From Cinclus cinclus (taxonomy: Eukaryota; Chordata; Aves; Passeriformes; Cinclidae): a stretch of DNA of 64,000 nt. Below are positions 25,776-39,488 of this stretch, piece by piece. Numbering within the stretch: position 1 is the stretch's first letter; each line of letters opens with the position of its first letter. Under the pieces are notes generated by a model. It ran no database searches, was not told the origin of the DNA, and saw only the letters and a list, made by a program, of their open reading frames with translations. The stretch is taken from NCBI RefSeq assembly GCF_963662255.1, contig NC_085059.1, forward strand, positions 8,279,234 through 8,343,233, in the 5' to 3' direction. The position numbers and the translations under genes were made by a program.

Positions 25776-28700
25776 ACACTGGACAAACTCAGTTAAAGTT
25801 ACACCCAGTTCATTTCAGACATAGAACTGCACCTTAAGAATTCTCTTCAGTCTGTCTGTGCTAACTTGATTAAGCTAACAGAAGAGCAACACGCTGTGTT
25901 GCTGAGATGTGCCACTGTGAATTGCTACAGTGAGTTCTACACTGCTTTTCGGAGCCTGGGAAGGAGATAAAACACCTCTGCACACAAATAATACAAAAAA
26001 ATCATACAATACTCATTGCTCTTCAGCACTATACAGATACTTAAGCAAAATATCAGCAGGCCAATTATACAGTACAGTGTCTCACTTGTATTAATACAGC
26101 AAGATCACAGATGACTTCAGTAAATCACTGAAAGGATGGGACTGCCTTTCTTCTCCCATATATTATTATCTACAATGAGATCAACTGAGACTGAAAAGTA
26201 AAAAAAATCCCTTCACCTCTTTTTCAGTGAAAACAGGCTTTGTCAAAGATGATGAACAACATGTACCTCATTTCTTATTAACAACACGTTTGTAATGTGA
26301 ATTTAGGAAGTTGTGATATCTGTGACCTCTCACAGGTCATTTGTAACTATGTCTCCTATGAGTTATGAGATCTTGCCATCCATGGACTAACTTCAATCTG
26401 GAGACAGTAATGAGACAAATATGTATTAGCTTCATGCCTCTGAAATTGCAATGCCCCGAGTGAATCCTTGACATTTACTATTTGCAATTCCCCCTCATGT
26501 AAAATGCAGTGTAAAAAACAACTGAAACGCATGAATGTGTTGGCAAGTAATTTCAACTTCATAGCGACTCATTAAAGTTAAAACATAGTCTTTTCCAAAT
26601 CACTCAATGAATAAAATTACCACATATAAAAACGGGATGCCGTATCCAGTAATATCATGTTCTATGACCTCGACACCAATCTTTTGTTACTTATTCCTAG
26701 ATTTGCTGCAAACACTTGAAAAACTTTTTCACTTCATGTTTATTTTTATCATCTTCCTGATCTTTTGTTGGACTTTACTGGGCCCACTCAACTTTCAAGA
26801 TGACTCATTTCACTGCATTTAGTGAAATGTTTCACATGCAGATGGCTGCAGGTGCTCTGTATTTTAACTTATTGATGTTTTAACTTTTATTGATAAAAAT
26901 CAAGATAAAACCTCTATTAACTGAACCTTCCCAACTCCACAGACACTGCATTTTTGTTACATAGAAACAATTTAACACCACACCCACTACACTATCTCAG
27001 AATTCCCTTACTAGGAGCAAAACGTCTATTTACAGTGATTCTAAAAAAATCATCACAGTCTATTGGATAAACAACCCTAATTTTAAAAATCCTTATATTA
27101 TATAGTTTAAAAACCAGAACTGGTATTTTGTGTGATGGACTGTAATGGATCCTGAAGATGTAACAGGTATCTTGTAAAGTATCTTTATATATAATTATGT
27201 GATGACTTGATGGTAAAATCTAACTGGATACTCATATCATCAATCTACAATTACACAGGAAATTTCCATGTCCTAATCTAGGGCACCTGTAATTATGGAG
27301 TATTTCTCAGCTTATACTAAATAATATGAAATTGTTCATGTCTGCAAACATTTCCCAGTGCATTCCATTTGGTCCATTTGGTTCTATTAATAATTCAGGC
27401 TTAATTTTGTACCTCCCAGCAGGGAGTACAAGATCATGACTTCCTTATTAAACATACCTCATGAAGTACAAGATTCTTTTCCCCAATCTTAATTCTGTAT
27501 GAAAAGATACATTATCTGGGATATTTATTGTGTAAGACCACACTATGATGCTTTCACACTTACCTGATAATTTTGAACAGAAGAAGAGCCTGTACTTTTT
27601 AGATCAGTGCAGAGTGATTAAGGCCAGTGAATGCTACAGACAACCAAGCCTATTCCTATCCATTCCTCCTGCACACCAGTCTCTCTTTCCAGGCAATAAG
27701 TACAAGCCTAGAAGGAAAGTAGTAGTCTGAAGATTATGGGCTTTTGAAATTGGAAAGATTAGTCATAGAATTCTGTAAATAGTCTGTTCTCCAAATAAAC
27801 GTTACAAAAGATTGCAAGATGACACAGTACAGGAAAGTGGTGCTTAGGGCTAAAGTTAACAGGTCTGACTTAACACAGCCATCATATATCGAAGTACACA
27901 CACACCACAGAGAAGAACTGATAATAAATCAAGTGTCAAATCAGATGCCAAAAGAAATTAAAAAAAATATGAAGAACAGTTTGACATGAATGCTCTGCAA
28001 TTAACAACCAAATGATGTTTGGCACACTTCTGCAGGTAGAATTTTACAAGGCACTATTACCTGACATACGTGACAATTAAGGGATTAGTCAAGCCCTATA
28101 ATATGATCTTCCCTAACATTTCAATCAGAATCTGAAATTTTCTTAAGGAATGATGATAGTAATAGAGCAAGGGAAATGTTTTGTAAAGAAGCCTGTAGAC
28201 AGCACTGCAGTAAACTGATAGAAGAGATCACTAACCATCCCAAGCAAAAAATAGAAGCTGGAGGTTCACTGGGGTATTCTGCATTTTTCCCCACAGTAGA
28301 AGAATCATGCAGTTACAGTCTTCAAACTGAAATTTTGTAAAATTAGCTAAAATGCAAAATCAGCAATTTTGAAAATATTTCTCTTGAATTTAACATAAGA
28401 GATTCACAACTAAGCTGGTTGAGAAGTCCAACCTGTCTTGTCCAGCACCTCACAAAATGTACCTTTGCAGAATACTTGACTATCTTAAAAGTGGTAACTC
28501 AATCAAACAAGAGAAAAGGCTTTTCCCCCCAGTTAATTCAAATTACCAAACAGTGTTTACTAAAATAAACGTATGCACAGTTTACTGTATTAAAGTTTGG
28601 ACATTTTGGTTCATATAGGTGATGCAGTAACAGTATTTGATTCAGAAGTACTTAATTGCTGCAGAGACAATTGCTTCAAGAGACTCTCCAGTTACCTTCA

Positions 28701-31700
28701 CTGAGTTATTTTTAAAGCCATTCTTATATTTGAAATGCAGTTTCTTCCTAGTACATAAATCAGTTTAACTATGCTGAAATTGCATCCTTTTTCACACTAC
28801 CCTTTTATTTTGCCTGGTGGAAGAGGTAAACCTGATACAAAATGTCTCAATAAATAGAAGAAGAAATTCCTGTTAGCTTTGATATTGAGGGAGACAATTC
28901 CTGTTGTCACTAGTTTAATTATTGCTGGGCATTGTCTCCTGGGCTCCCGTATGGAAATAGCAGTGCCAAGAACAATAATTGAACAATTATATAAAGAGGC
29001 ATGTCTATCAAATATGTGAAGCACTATTAGGATTTCCAGTTGTCTAACACCTTGTGATGACATTCAAAATCCCAATCAGGGCACAGACTAGCTCTAAATG
29101 TTTCATCTATACAGAATATCAAAACAAGGTACAGGATAGCTCAGAAAAAGAAAGCCTTGTTCAGCTTGGCAGCTACAGCTAAGGTGATAAAAAACAACCT
29201 AACCACAATTTTTTCATTAATGTTTGTATATAAATAAATCTACTTGATATAATCAGATATTTTGGGACAAGGAACTAAAACATGACTTGAATATTTAAGA
29301 AAAAAGTGGCATGCCATTTTTAGAAGGCGACCTGACTCAAGGTACATAAACCATATTAATTTCAGTATTTCTTAACTTCTAGCAGATTTTTGCAGCTTTT
29401 GCTCCCTAGTATATTACTTCATCTCTCATTCTTGTATTTTTTACAGTGAGAAGAAACTTCCAATAGAAAACATGGCTGTATCTTTTGTCTCAATTTTTTC
29501 TGCTTATTCTGCATATGCAATAATCACAGCTCCTTGCTAGATACATTACAGTGCTGTTTTAATGGAAAGAACCAAAATATTAACATTGTGGTATTGTACA
29601 AATATGTATATAGGTTTTACTTCAGTTCATTCTTATTGGATAAAAATCCCAATTCAAGCAGGGATTAAGAATATAATAGAAGACCTGGGAAACTCTTAAA
29701 AGAAAAAATAATAGCTTTTATAATGTCTAGAGTGTTCATATACATACACAAATATTATAAGTTATTATTTTCTCTAATTTTTATCAGAAAAAACATCCAG
29801 TGAAGTATTAAAAGTGAAAACTCAGTATTTTCAGAGTCAGAAGAAAAACTGCTATGGAGTGATAAAAGATCAAAAGCTTCTGAGTCACAGTGCCCAGTAC
29901 CTAGGTAATCACAGATCCTGGCAAGTGCCTGCCTTTATTTATTTGTCTGATTAACAAATAGATATCTGAGTGCCTTAATACCTGAGACATCTCCTCACCT
30001 ACTACTCCTAATTGACCAATTTCCTGTCTTCTACACTGGATACGAATCTGAGGATAAACAGGTAGTAACAAATACATTTAGAGAACTCAGAAAATCTTCA
30101 ATACATTACATAACCTGGATTATGGGTTGGAAACTCATTCAGTTATTATCATTTAGCAATCATTTAAAGACTTCAGTACAACTAATGCTTTTCCTTATTT
30201 GATTCAAGTTGCATTTGGCTATTACTGTAAAACTAGCATTTACTTTCTCTAAAGGACACTCACATCAGATCTGAAAATTCCTAGTTTCACAGCATTCTAA
30301 AATACCTATCTATTCATGCCTACCAAATTTTATCAATTCCCTTTAGACTTTAAATTTGGAACCCTATCAGTACTTAACACAGCTTCCCAGGTGCTTTAAG
30401 CACATAAACCTGCAAAACAAAATGGCCTGCATATTGTCTCAGATGTGGGGTTTTTCCAACGTCCAGCAGTACCCTGTTACTGATATGTTTACATCAACAC
30501 TAAATGTTCGTACAGACTTTTCTTTTTTCCTTTTTAATAACATTTTTCTTAAATAATTTACTGATTTATACCTAGAGTACATTACTGAGAAGGTCTCATA
30601 GCATCTGTGCCCTCTCATTTTAAGTGATTTTAGTCCTATCCTAAATTAGCCCTTAATGTGCTTTCATTCACTTTGGAGGGGGGAAAAAAAAAACTAACCA
30701 AACAAACCAACAATCCACCATGTGAGTCTTTTTTAGTAGTTCTCATTTATCTTTTTTGCCTGTAAGTAAAACAATTGGTACAATCACATGGGTAATCTGT
30801 TCTTTTTCTATAATATTCCATCAAACAACTCCAGCAAGACACTGGTCTTTCTCCAAAGACTTGGGAGCAAGAAACTATTTTACTGCAGCATGTAGTCTCC
30901 AGTGTAAATAGCTGTTTGTCCTGAAAACTGTATGAAAGAATTTTCAAATATACAATACACAGTATGAAAATAAACCTTATAGATCTTGTTAGTTTTCAGA
31001 CCTCATGTAATATCACCTATTGCCTGAAATAGTAACCTTGAGACAATTTTACAGGGAAAACTGGAGTTAGTTAATTTTAGGGAGGCAGTACCTGGCCAGG
31101 TTCACGAAGTTAGGACAGAGCATTGCTCTGATTTCTTGGACAAATTCATCATTTAGCCTAGCTACAAAGCAAGGCCACCAGCAATATTTTTTTATTTTAT
31201 TTTTGTATTTAAATCAAACTTACAAATTCAATTCCAAGTTTAGTAAGTTCATAATTGCCTACAAAGGGTTTGAATCTATCCCTCCCTCTCAAAAGACCAC
31301 CCCCTCCTGCCTTCATTACCATTATACACCCACTTAACAAGATCTCTTATCTATGCTTCCTTGCTTTAACTTCCCTATCAATCATACTCAATTTCCCTTA
31401 CCTATTAAAAATGCAATTAGCATCTTAAATAACTCATATATATGTATCTGTTGCTGTGCTTTCTCCTCTGCACTTCCTCACAATTGCAAGTTTTCCCTGG
31501 TGAGTCCCAGCCCCACCTTGCCCCGTTACTGCTTTATTCAGCATCAAGTGCTGCATGATCTAACTTGTTCCAACTATTTCCTCATGGGAATATAATTTCA
31601 TATAATAGCACCCTGATGTTATTTTAGCAATCTCAGAAACTTTGCATTCAGTATGCTGATCAATTCTTTGAACTGTGAACTCATTGTCTTCAAGGTGACA

Positions 31701-32729
31701 ATACCTCTCTGGAAATCAAATCCCCAAAGTTACTTGGAGAGTACTAATCACATCTCCAGTTTTTAATCCATGTTAAAGACGGTGATGTCTCTCTGACCTG
31801 TTTCTGCTCCTTCCAGTCCCTCAGTATTGGATTTCCTATGTGGATTAACACAGATTTCTTTCCTAATAAAGCAGCTGCAATCCTGTAAGGGCTGGTTTAG
31901 CACTTCATGTGCACTGCCCTGGAATTTCTCATCCTGAACTTCCTAATCTTCAATTTTTTTTTCCTGAAGTTAGAGACACTGAACTCATCTGTTGTGTCCA
32001 TTAGGAAAAAGAAAAATCTTTTAGGTTCTATTCTGTAATCAACATCCCCAGTGCAAGTTTTTAAGGCCTCAATCACAGCAACATCGATATGCTTCAGATA
32101 GACAACAACAAGACAAAACAGGAAACAGATTTTAGGTTCAGCAATGTTTGGGCAGTGCACTATCAACTGTTCAAAGGCAAGATAGATTTGTACAGCACTT
32201 TTCCGGGGGATTTTAGTTAGAATCCCTGAAAAACTTCTCCTTGTCCCTTTCAGAGCACTGGCAAATGAAGATTTTACCTTGTGTATTACAGACGGGACTG
32301 GGAGATAGAGCAATGGACAACTTCCCTTTACTATGCCTGCTGCCATAGCAAGATAAGTAAGATAAGGTGTAGTTGAGAAAATGAATCACTCAGCTTCGAG
32401 AAAACACTGAAATATCAGAGATCCTCAGAACACACACACAAACAAAGAGAAAAAGGAGGAAAAGCCCAAACAAAACCACCTCCACACACAAAAACCACAT
32501 TCAAATGCAGGTTTTTTTCAAAAAATTTACTCATGGACAAAAGCCAAGTATGGCTTTTCAGGACAGTTCAGAACATAGATTGCATACTGACTAGTAACCA
32601 AAAGCTATCCCTCAGAGTAAACACTAAAGCAAACTTCAGAACCAAACCACGATTACTTTCAAAGCCAGACTTCAACATTATCAAATAATCTTATAAAAGC
32701 ATCAGAACCAGCAAACTAAGCCACTTTTC

Positions 32730-32806
32730 AAAACAAACAAACAAAACAAAAAAAAAAAAAAAACCAAAAACAAACAAACAAAAAAAAAAAACCAAAAAAA
32801 AAAAAA
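32730..32806. repeat. A-rich low-complexity tract (CAAA/A runs)
   Basis: A 77-base stretch is made almost only of A with scattered C, including CAAA units and two long A runs. It is a simple repeat and a likely site of slippage. Confidence 0.95.
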
Positions 32807-34339
32807 GCCCTCATTTCAGCTTCAGGATGACTGCAGCTGGGCTGCCTTGAGTAATTTTTAAAACAACACTATAAAATCTAACAATTCATCATTAGATGTG
32901 GCCTTGTAAACTGCACAGAGAGCCAATAGTGCTGAGGAGCAAATCTGGATGGTAATCACACACTACAGAAGTAAACCTGAAAGTTAATTTCATTCCTATT
33001 ATAAGCTTTTTATATGAGATACTTATTTCATGTGCTGTTTTTGTTTATTTGCATTTTTTTCCCCTCTCATGCTTTCATTCATCAATTCTAATGGGACTTT
33101 CTGCCACTTCTGATATCAAACCATCAAACTCCATAGTGGTTTCAAAAGAAAAGGTGGAGTCAATGGATCCTTCCAAACTTACAGAGTAGATCCATAGTAG
33201 AAAAATCTGAAATAAATCCATGTGAATACGCAGCAACACCAATAAAAACTAAAAACTACAAAATGAGAAACTGATAGGAAGTATTTACTGCCACTCAAAT
33301 ATTGAAAAGGATTAGTTAACATTTCATGTTTTCATAGGCTAAAGGAAATTCTTCCTTCCTATGAACTACACCTGATATAATATTATCATTGTACCTTGAG
33401 CTATACTAGGCCTGATTTTATTATGCAGTGATTGAGGGAACTGCTTTATTTCTGTTATACAAGTTGCCCAGTTTACAGCTCCAACAGCCCTTGGAAAATA
33501 AGAAATCAGGAGTGTACTACAGGGTGTAGACTAGTGCATTTTAAAGGATATACATGGATTTGAAAAGGGTGCTCCGACTCAACACATGTGACAAAACTTT
33601 CTGCATAACTTTTAAATCAGTCCCATTGCCTCTACTCACATCCCCATCTTGTCCTATCACAGAGCCCACTTCCTCTTCCTCCTGTTTAAAATTTGGTATC
33701 TAACAATAGAAATAATGCTACCTACTGCCCAGCCTAAAGTGTTACTTATCATTTCCCTTTGGCATAACTGTGCTGTATTTCACTTCACAGTAACAATTGA
33801 TTCAACTTCTCATTCTTTCCTGTTTCTGAGCTTAACAGCATAGTACCAAAAAGTTAAAAAACAAAGTATGCCTCACTATATTCTGATTGCTATTTGACAT
33901 GAAGGATGGGGAGAACAAAAGAGGGCTGATTTGTCACTTTCAAAAAATTGTATAATGATTATTAATGTGATAACATCCCTATGTTCCCTTGAGTTAAACC
34001 AGCAACAAACTCCTACTTAATCTTGTATATTCATGTAAATTAGATAGTAATTAGGCAATAAGATAGTTCAGCACTTCCAAAAGTTTCTCTGCGGATAAAG
34101 ACTGAAGTCAGTGAAACTCCATGGACAATAGTCAGGATTTTCTCCACACTGTATGCCAAACCATTGTCCCTAATATGTGGTGCAAATTTAGTTAATTTCT
34201 TATAGTTTGGACAATTGTGATTTAGTATGTCAAAGGTCTCACACCCAATAATGAACACTTTCATTCCTTGATTAAATATCTCTGTTTTGCTATTCAAACA
34301 TACACAGTAGTTTGTAAATGTCTTGGAAATATTTTTACT

Positions 34340-34371
34340 TAAAAAAAAAAAAAAAAGGAAAAAGAAAAAAG
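34340..34371. repeat. Poly(A)/purine run
   Basis: About 17 consecutive A are followed by GGAAAAAGAAAAAAG. It contributes an artefactual Phe-rich stretch to a minus-strand open frame. Confidence 0.9.
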
Positions 34372-36149
34372 CAGCCCAACAAAATATCAAACTCAAAATC
34401 AGAACTTAAAATAGCACATTTCTTGCTGGATTTTATGAGAAGTTAAAAATTAACTCAATTTAAAGTAAAATATAATAAACATCATCATAGCATATTTAAA
34501 GATATTAAACACAGATTTCCATTTATATACTCTTGAATATTAGCAAACTACTTAGTGAGTGGACACATCAGTATTTTATGCCTTTTGGATTTACTGAAAT
34601 AACCCATATTAGCAAGACATGAATTGAATTTATTTTAGCACTGGCAAACAGGAAAGGTAATTAGTGGCAACAATTTACTTCAGAACAGGATTTTTATGAT
34701 TTGCTGGGTTATGACCTATAATTAAATGTATTTTATGTGTTTCTTCCACCAAGATAATTGATATAATGCATAAGGCTAGATGTTTCAGGGCCATTTCTTT
34801 CTTAAAATGCAATTAAAAATAAACCACACTGTCAAAGATAGAATGTATTGGACATTTTGAGGCTCAAAATCGTTATGTCACTGTTATGTGCTCAATAAAA
34901 ACAGAAGAGAGATAAGAATGAGGCAATTTCTTTAAAGTGGCACTGAGGACACCACACATTTCCATAGAATCCCATGTGCTTGTAACAGAACCCAAATAAA
35001 CTCAAGAACACAAAGAATAATCAGCTTGCACAACAGCACTTTTAAAACCCACTCATCAACTTAGTGCTTTCAGAAAGGCCTGAGCACTCCACCTGAAAAG
35101 ATCACACCATTCCAATCTTAAGAAATGTTATGTTTCCACTGAAGATGTCTTGGGAACAGACTCTACGGAATATTAAATCACCAATAAACACCATTTAAAA
35201 TTATTCAATCTGAAGGCTTAATTACATAATTGAGAGCAATAAGAAAAGTAAGGCCATTTTTAAACGTGTGTGCTAACAGCATACGAAGATTTTTTTTTAA
35301 AAGCAGCAGGGAAATGTTGTACATTTACTGAAGCTATCACTGTGACAGTCTCTGAAATGTGTTATTCCTGCCTTTTGAATCAGTATAAACTGGTTTAGGT
35401 TCTCTTCAACATGATTTGTTTAAAATACTAGTTTGTGCTCTGATAACATTCAGCAGGTAATATTTCCAGTAATTTCAGGAATTACTGTGCTATTGAAAAT
35501 AACTGCAGCTGACAGAACAACATGTGAGACTTAACTAATCTTGAAACAAAAACAGGAAGTAAAAGAAAAAGTGCAAGTCATTGGTTGAGAGGCAACAAAA
35601 TGGATACAAATGTGAAAAACAAGTATTTAAGTTGGAATGTGGAATAAAAATTTATAAATGTTTTCATTTGATGCCCACATGCTCTTCAAAATTTTCAAGT
35701 GTTTCAAAGCAGCAAAACACTAAGCACTTACAGATTCATATCTTTTAAATTTCCATTTTCCAGTCGCCCATTATTTTCTTGGATGGATTAGGTTTTCAAA
35801 GACAAGTTAAGATTGGTATTAACTAGCCCAAAACAGATTTTATAAAACAGACAGAAAGAAAAGCCTGACTTCATCTGCTCACCAGAAGATTTTCTGCACA
35901 ACTAATGCAGGTATATTAAGAACTGTGGTATGAAATTCAGAGCTGTAAAACACCATGAAGATGGATGACACCACAATTACTTCCTCTGAGAAAAACAGCA
36001 CTCAAGTCAGAATAAAGTCAATCTTATCAGGCCTTATCATAAGCACACAAATAGATTTAGTATGAAACTAATTTCAAAAGGGCATTAATTTACATTAGGG
36101 GAGTATCGTAAAACTGATGTTTTGGACATGCTAAAAACACATAGGCTTT

Positions 36150-36660
36150 TTGTTTCCTGAAAGCTCTTCATTAGAAGCAAAAGGACACGAAGTGGTGCAC
36201 CAGCTGCTGTGGGTGAAGTGTCCTTGTAACTTCTCCTGTGTAACCAGCACTCACTCCATTAGTTACCACTGGAGCAGAGGTGACCACTGCCGTGGGTTTG
36301 GGTTCATTCTAAGGGCTCCTGCTCCAGAAGCGCTTGCTGAAAGGGACATTGGCAAGGGTGACTTGAAGTGAACACAGACAGAACCTGAGAAGTATTCTTG
36401 GGTCCTGGAGCCCAGCAGACTCCCAAACTGAGGCTGCGGCCTCCAGAACACCTAAATCCTTGCATGTTGGCAGGAAGAGAGAACCACGAATACAAGGAAC
36501 AAATGCAAATAGAATCTTGCTGCAGTGGAATCCAGCTGCAAAGACAAAAGAGTAGGGACATTCTTGTGGATATCCATGCAGAACATCCAAGCAAGACAAA
36601 TCACCAGCAATCAGCAACATCCACCCACAATAACCTACCTGCCTTTGATCACATAATCTT
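36150..36660. other. Unclassified block of more even base composition
   Basis: This ~500-bp block is visibly richer in G and C than its flanks and carries overlapping open frames of 62-118 codons on both strands, which fits lower stop density rather than coding. It has the look of an old interspersed repeat or retroposed fragment, but I cannot match it to CR1 or to an LTR family. Confidence 0.35.
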
Positions 36661-39444
36661 CTCATTCATTAAACAGTTTTTCCTGATGGGTAATTAACTG
36701 CCAACTGACTGAGCTCAGCAAGGGCTTTGTTTGGGTTTTTGTTGTTTGGTTGTTCTGGTCCCCCCTCTTTCCCAAACGCTGAAGTCAGTATTACCAGTTA
36801 ATACTATTGCCCTCGTGGATACAGCAAGCACAGCAATAGTGCAGGCATCCTTTTGACTTCTGTGCATTCAATTTCTAAGAATGCCTTGCATTTATTACAG
36901 ACATTTTGACTAATTAAACCATTATTTTATAATGGGAAAGTGTTCACAGCATTTAAAGTGAAATCACCAAATTATTTGAGTTGCTGTAAACTGTATAAAA
37001 CTCAAACTCATCTTGATTTAAATTTCAAAACAAAATATACAAAAATACCCCTAAATGAACGCATTCTATACTAATTATTTCTCCAGAAAAAATAATTAAC
37101 AGATGAGTTGTCAGAGGGTATTGCAATACTCTTTACATGCAAATATTATCTTTATACATCAAACCACTCATCACCTCACTGAAAAATAAATATTTGTTAC
37201 ACTTATTGCAATAATTTTCTAGTCACGAGGACCCTGATAATAAGTTAAGTGATACATTTTTCTATAAGCAATACCTAAATAAAATTATGTTCTAACATGT
37301 AGCTATCATTACGCTGGAAGGATGAACTAAACGAATGCTTTTATTTTGACAGAGAACCTCCTCATCCTCTCTCAGCTTTCTTCTCACTTGTGAAGACATC
37401 TTAGCCCCCCCTCTGTCAACTTGAAAGCTCTTACTGTCACCAGGCAGAAAGAAAACACCTCACTGTGTATGAGGACTGTCGTGTGCCAATGGATTTGGCT
37501 GTCAAGAACTGAAAAGTACTGTCACTCAGTGTCAGAGGACTAACAAAGCAATTATCAAAAACCCCACATTCATGAAGCTGAAGACATGCCTATTTAAATG
37601 AGACTCAGACAAATCTAGCTAGAAATCTCTCTCCAGACTAAAAAGGTGTGACTTTCATGCAGATTCCACTTAGGATTGTTTTTTTTATTATCCCCTACAC
37701 GAACAAAAGAACCCCCAAACCCCCTGTTCATTATTTAAGACTTGGTAAGTATTTGAAATGCTGTTTCCATGGGAAATCCTTTTAAACCAGCAACTAGAAA
37801 AACATAATTTTCTTATTGCCAACTATATGGGCTAGAAAAGTTAACACTTTGAAGGCTGGTCATGATAAAAACACTGGTCAAAAGAAGCCAAGTTTCTGGC
37901 GGATGGTGAATTTAGAAAAGTTAGAATTATATATGAAATAATGTCCAGACAGCCAAGCAGTTGTGTTAAACAAGGAAATGCCAGATAAGACCCCTAAAAC
38001 CACACCGAAAATTGCAGCTACTGAGAACACAGCATTTAGTTGCTCAAGAAAAGTGTTCCCAAGGAAAAGCATAAAACTCCTAATGAAGAAAAGCAGAGAA
38101 TTGGAAAAAAGCAAATGAACTACATTGACATTCATCTGTTCTAAGGAGCACCAAAGGAAAATCCTTTCAAGTGTGTGACAGTACAAATTCTCAGCCTACC
38201 AGCTTTGCCAATATGACATATCCTTATGACATATTTCAGATTAAATAACCATTTCATACTCCAAAATACCTTTCTTAATTGGTCTCTCTGCACACTTTAA
38301 AACCTGCCCAAACAAATCAACTCACAGAGAGGGGGTTAATTTCTGATGGGTAAGTCAGGTTAAAAGAAAGTTCTTAGACTAAAACACCAAACGTCTCCTA
38401 AATGTCATATTTCATGAAAAAGAACAAACAAACCCTTCACAGTTTTAACATTTTTAGTTTTGATGCAGCTCTGAAAAAAACCCAGAAGTATTTTACAACT
38501 ATGAATAGTTTGCACTTTTTAGATCTGAACTTATTTAATATTGCAAGCCAGAAACAGCAGAAGTGATTATTTTTCTGGATGTTGGGGGGATAACTCTTCT
38601 GCTGAGTTCAGGAAGATAACTCATGAACTAGAGGCATCCTTTTCAAAAGAATATTTTTATTTCCTTACTTGCATTTTATCCTACATATAAGATATTCCTC
38701 AGACTTTTTGAAATGCACTTAGGATTATCTGGTCCCACTTTCTTATCAATATTTCATTGAAGACACTTGTTATAGTGTTTGGATTGTTTGGAAGTCATCA
38801 GATATGTATCCAGTACATTTAAGAAAAACATCTAAAGCTTAAGTTGTTGCCAGGGGCTCAGTGAAGTTTTAAAATTTCACAAATTCCACCATGACACGTC
38901 AGGTTTTTTACATTAACCTTGAAAATAATAAGTGCACCATGACAGGAAAAGCAGGTGACAGAGTCTGAACACTGCTCAGTCTCAGTCATGACGAACTCTA
39001 AAATACGAGAAGCATGCAGGTGGAAAAAGTGGTATAAAATGTATTATGTTATTTTGGTAAATGAGACATTGCACTATCATTGGAATAACTACAAATCACC
39101 AGTCTGCAGATGTATTTAGGTGAGCAGTCTGTAGGATTTATAAGAAAAGCCTAAAAAAGATACAAAAATACCTTCAAGATTTTTTCCTGTACTTAAAAAA
39201 AAAAATCACCAGTCCTTGAAAATTAGCTTTCTTTTAAGATATGTCTAATTACATTTTTAGACTCAGACTTATATATAAAAGAGCCCATCTCTCTGTTCTG
39301 CCTCTTGTAAGTTATGCTATGTTTGCAACATTTACTGGCTGAAAGGCTGCAGGAGGAGAGTTGGGGGCTGTGAATTTATGACATCTTCCAATATTTTCCA
39401 ATGTCCATTCACTTACTGGTTTCTAAGTTAGAGTGGTTCAGCCT

Positions 39445-39488
<44 letters not shown>

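Larger units (their letters stand above)
24561..36149. other. Long AT-rich non-coding stretch, no gene recognised
   Basis: No interspersed repeat or gene can be named here. It holds an 11-bp-arm hairpin at 25751-25775, A/C-rich low-complexity tracts near 30677-30720 and 32437-32500, a long A-rich tract at 32730-32806 and an A/purine run at 34340-34371. The longest open frame (149 codons, minus strand 31897-32346) has a composition expected by chance and no family resemblance that I can see. Confidence 0.55.

Noticed and set aside
30747..30926. Cysteine-rich minus-strand frame after a good-looking acceptor (ttttcag)
   Set aside because: Only 57 codons to a stop, no known Cys-spacing pattern, and no partner exon nearby.
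31897..32346. 149-codon minus-strand open frame
   Set aside because: No recognisable domain or splice context. At this base composition about one frame of this length is expected by chance in six frames of 64 kb.
34040..34396. 118-codon minus-strand open frame ending in a stop
   Set aside because: Its N-terminal part is translated poly(T). The rest looks balanced, but I found no donor site and no homologous family; kept only as a chance frame.
36304..36665. Three overlapping minus-strand open frames of 62-118 codons
   Set aside because: Overlapping frames on both strands reflect low stop density in a GC-richer block, not coding.
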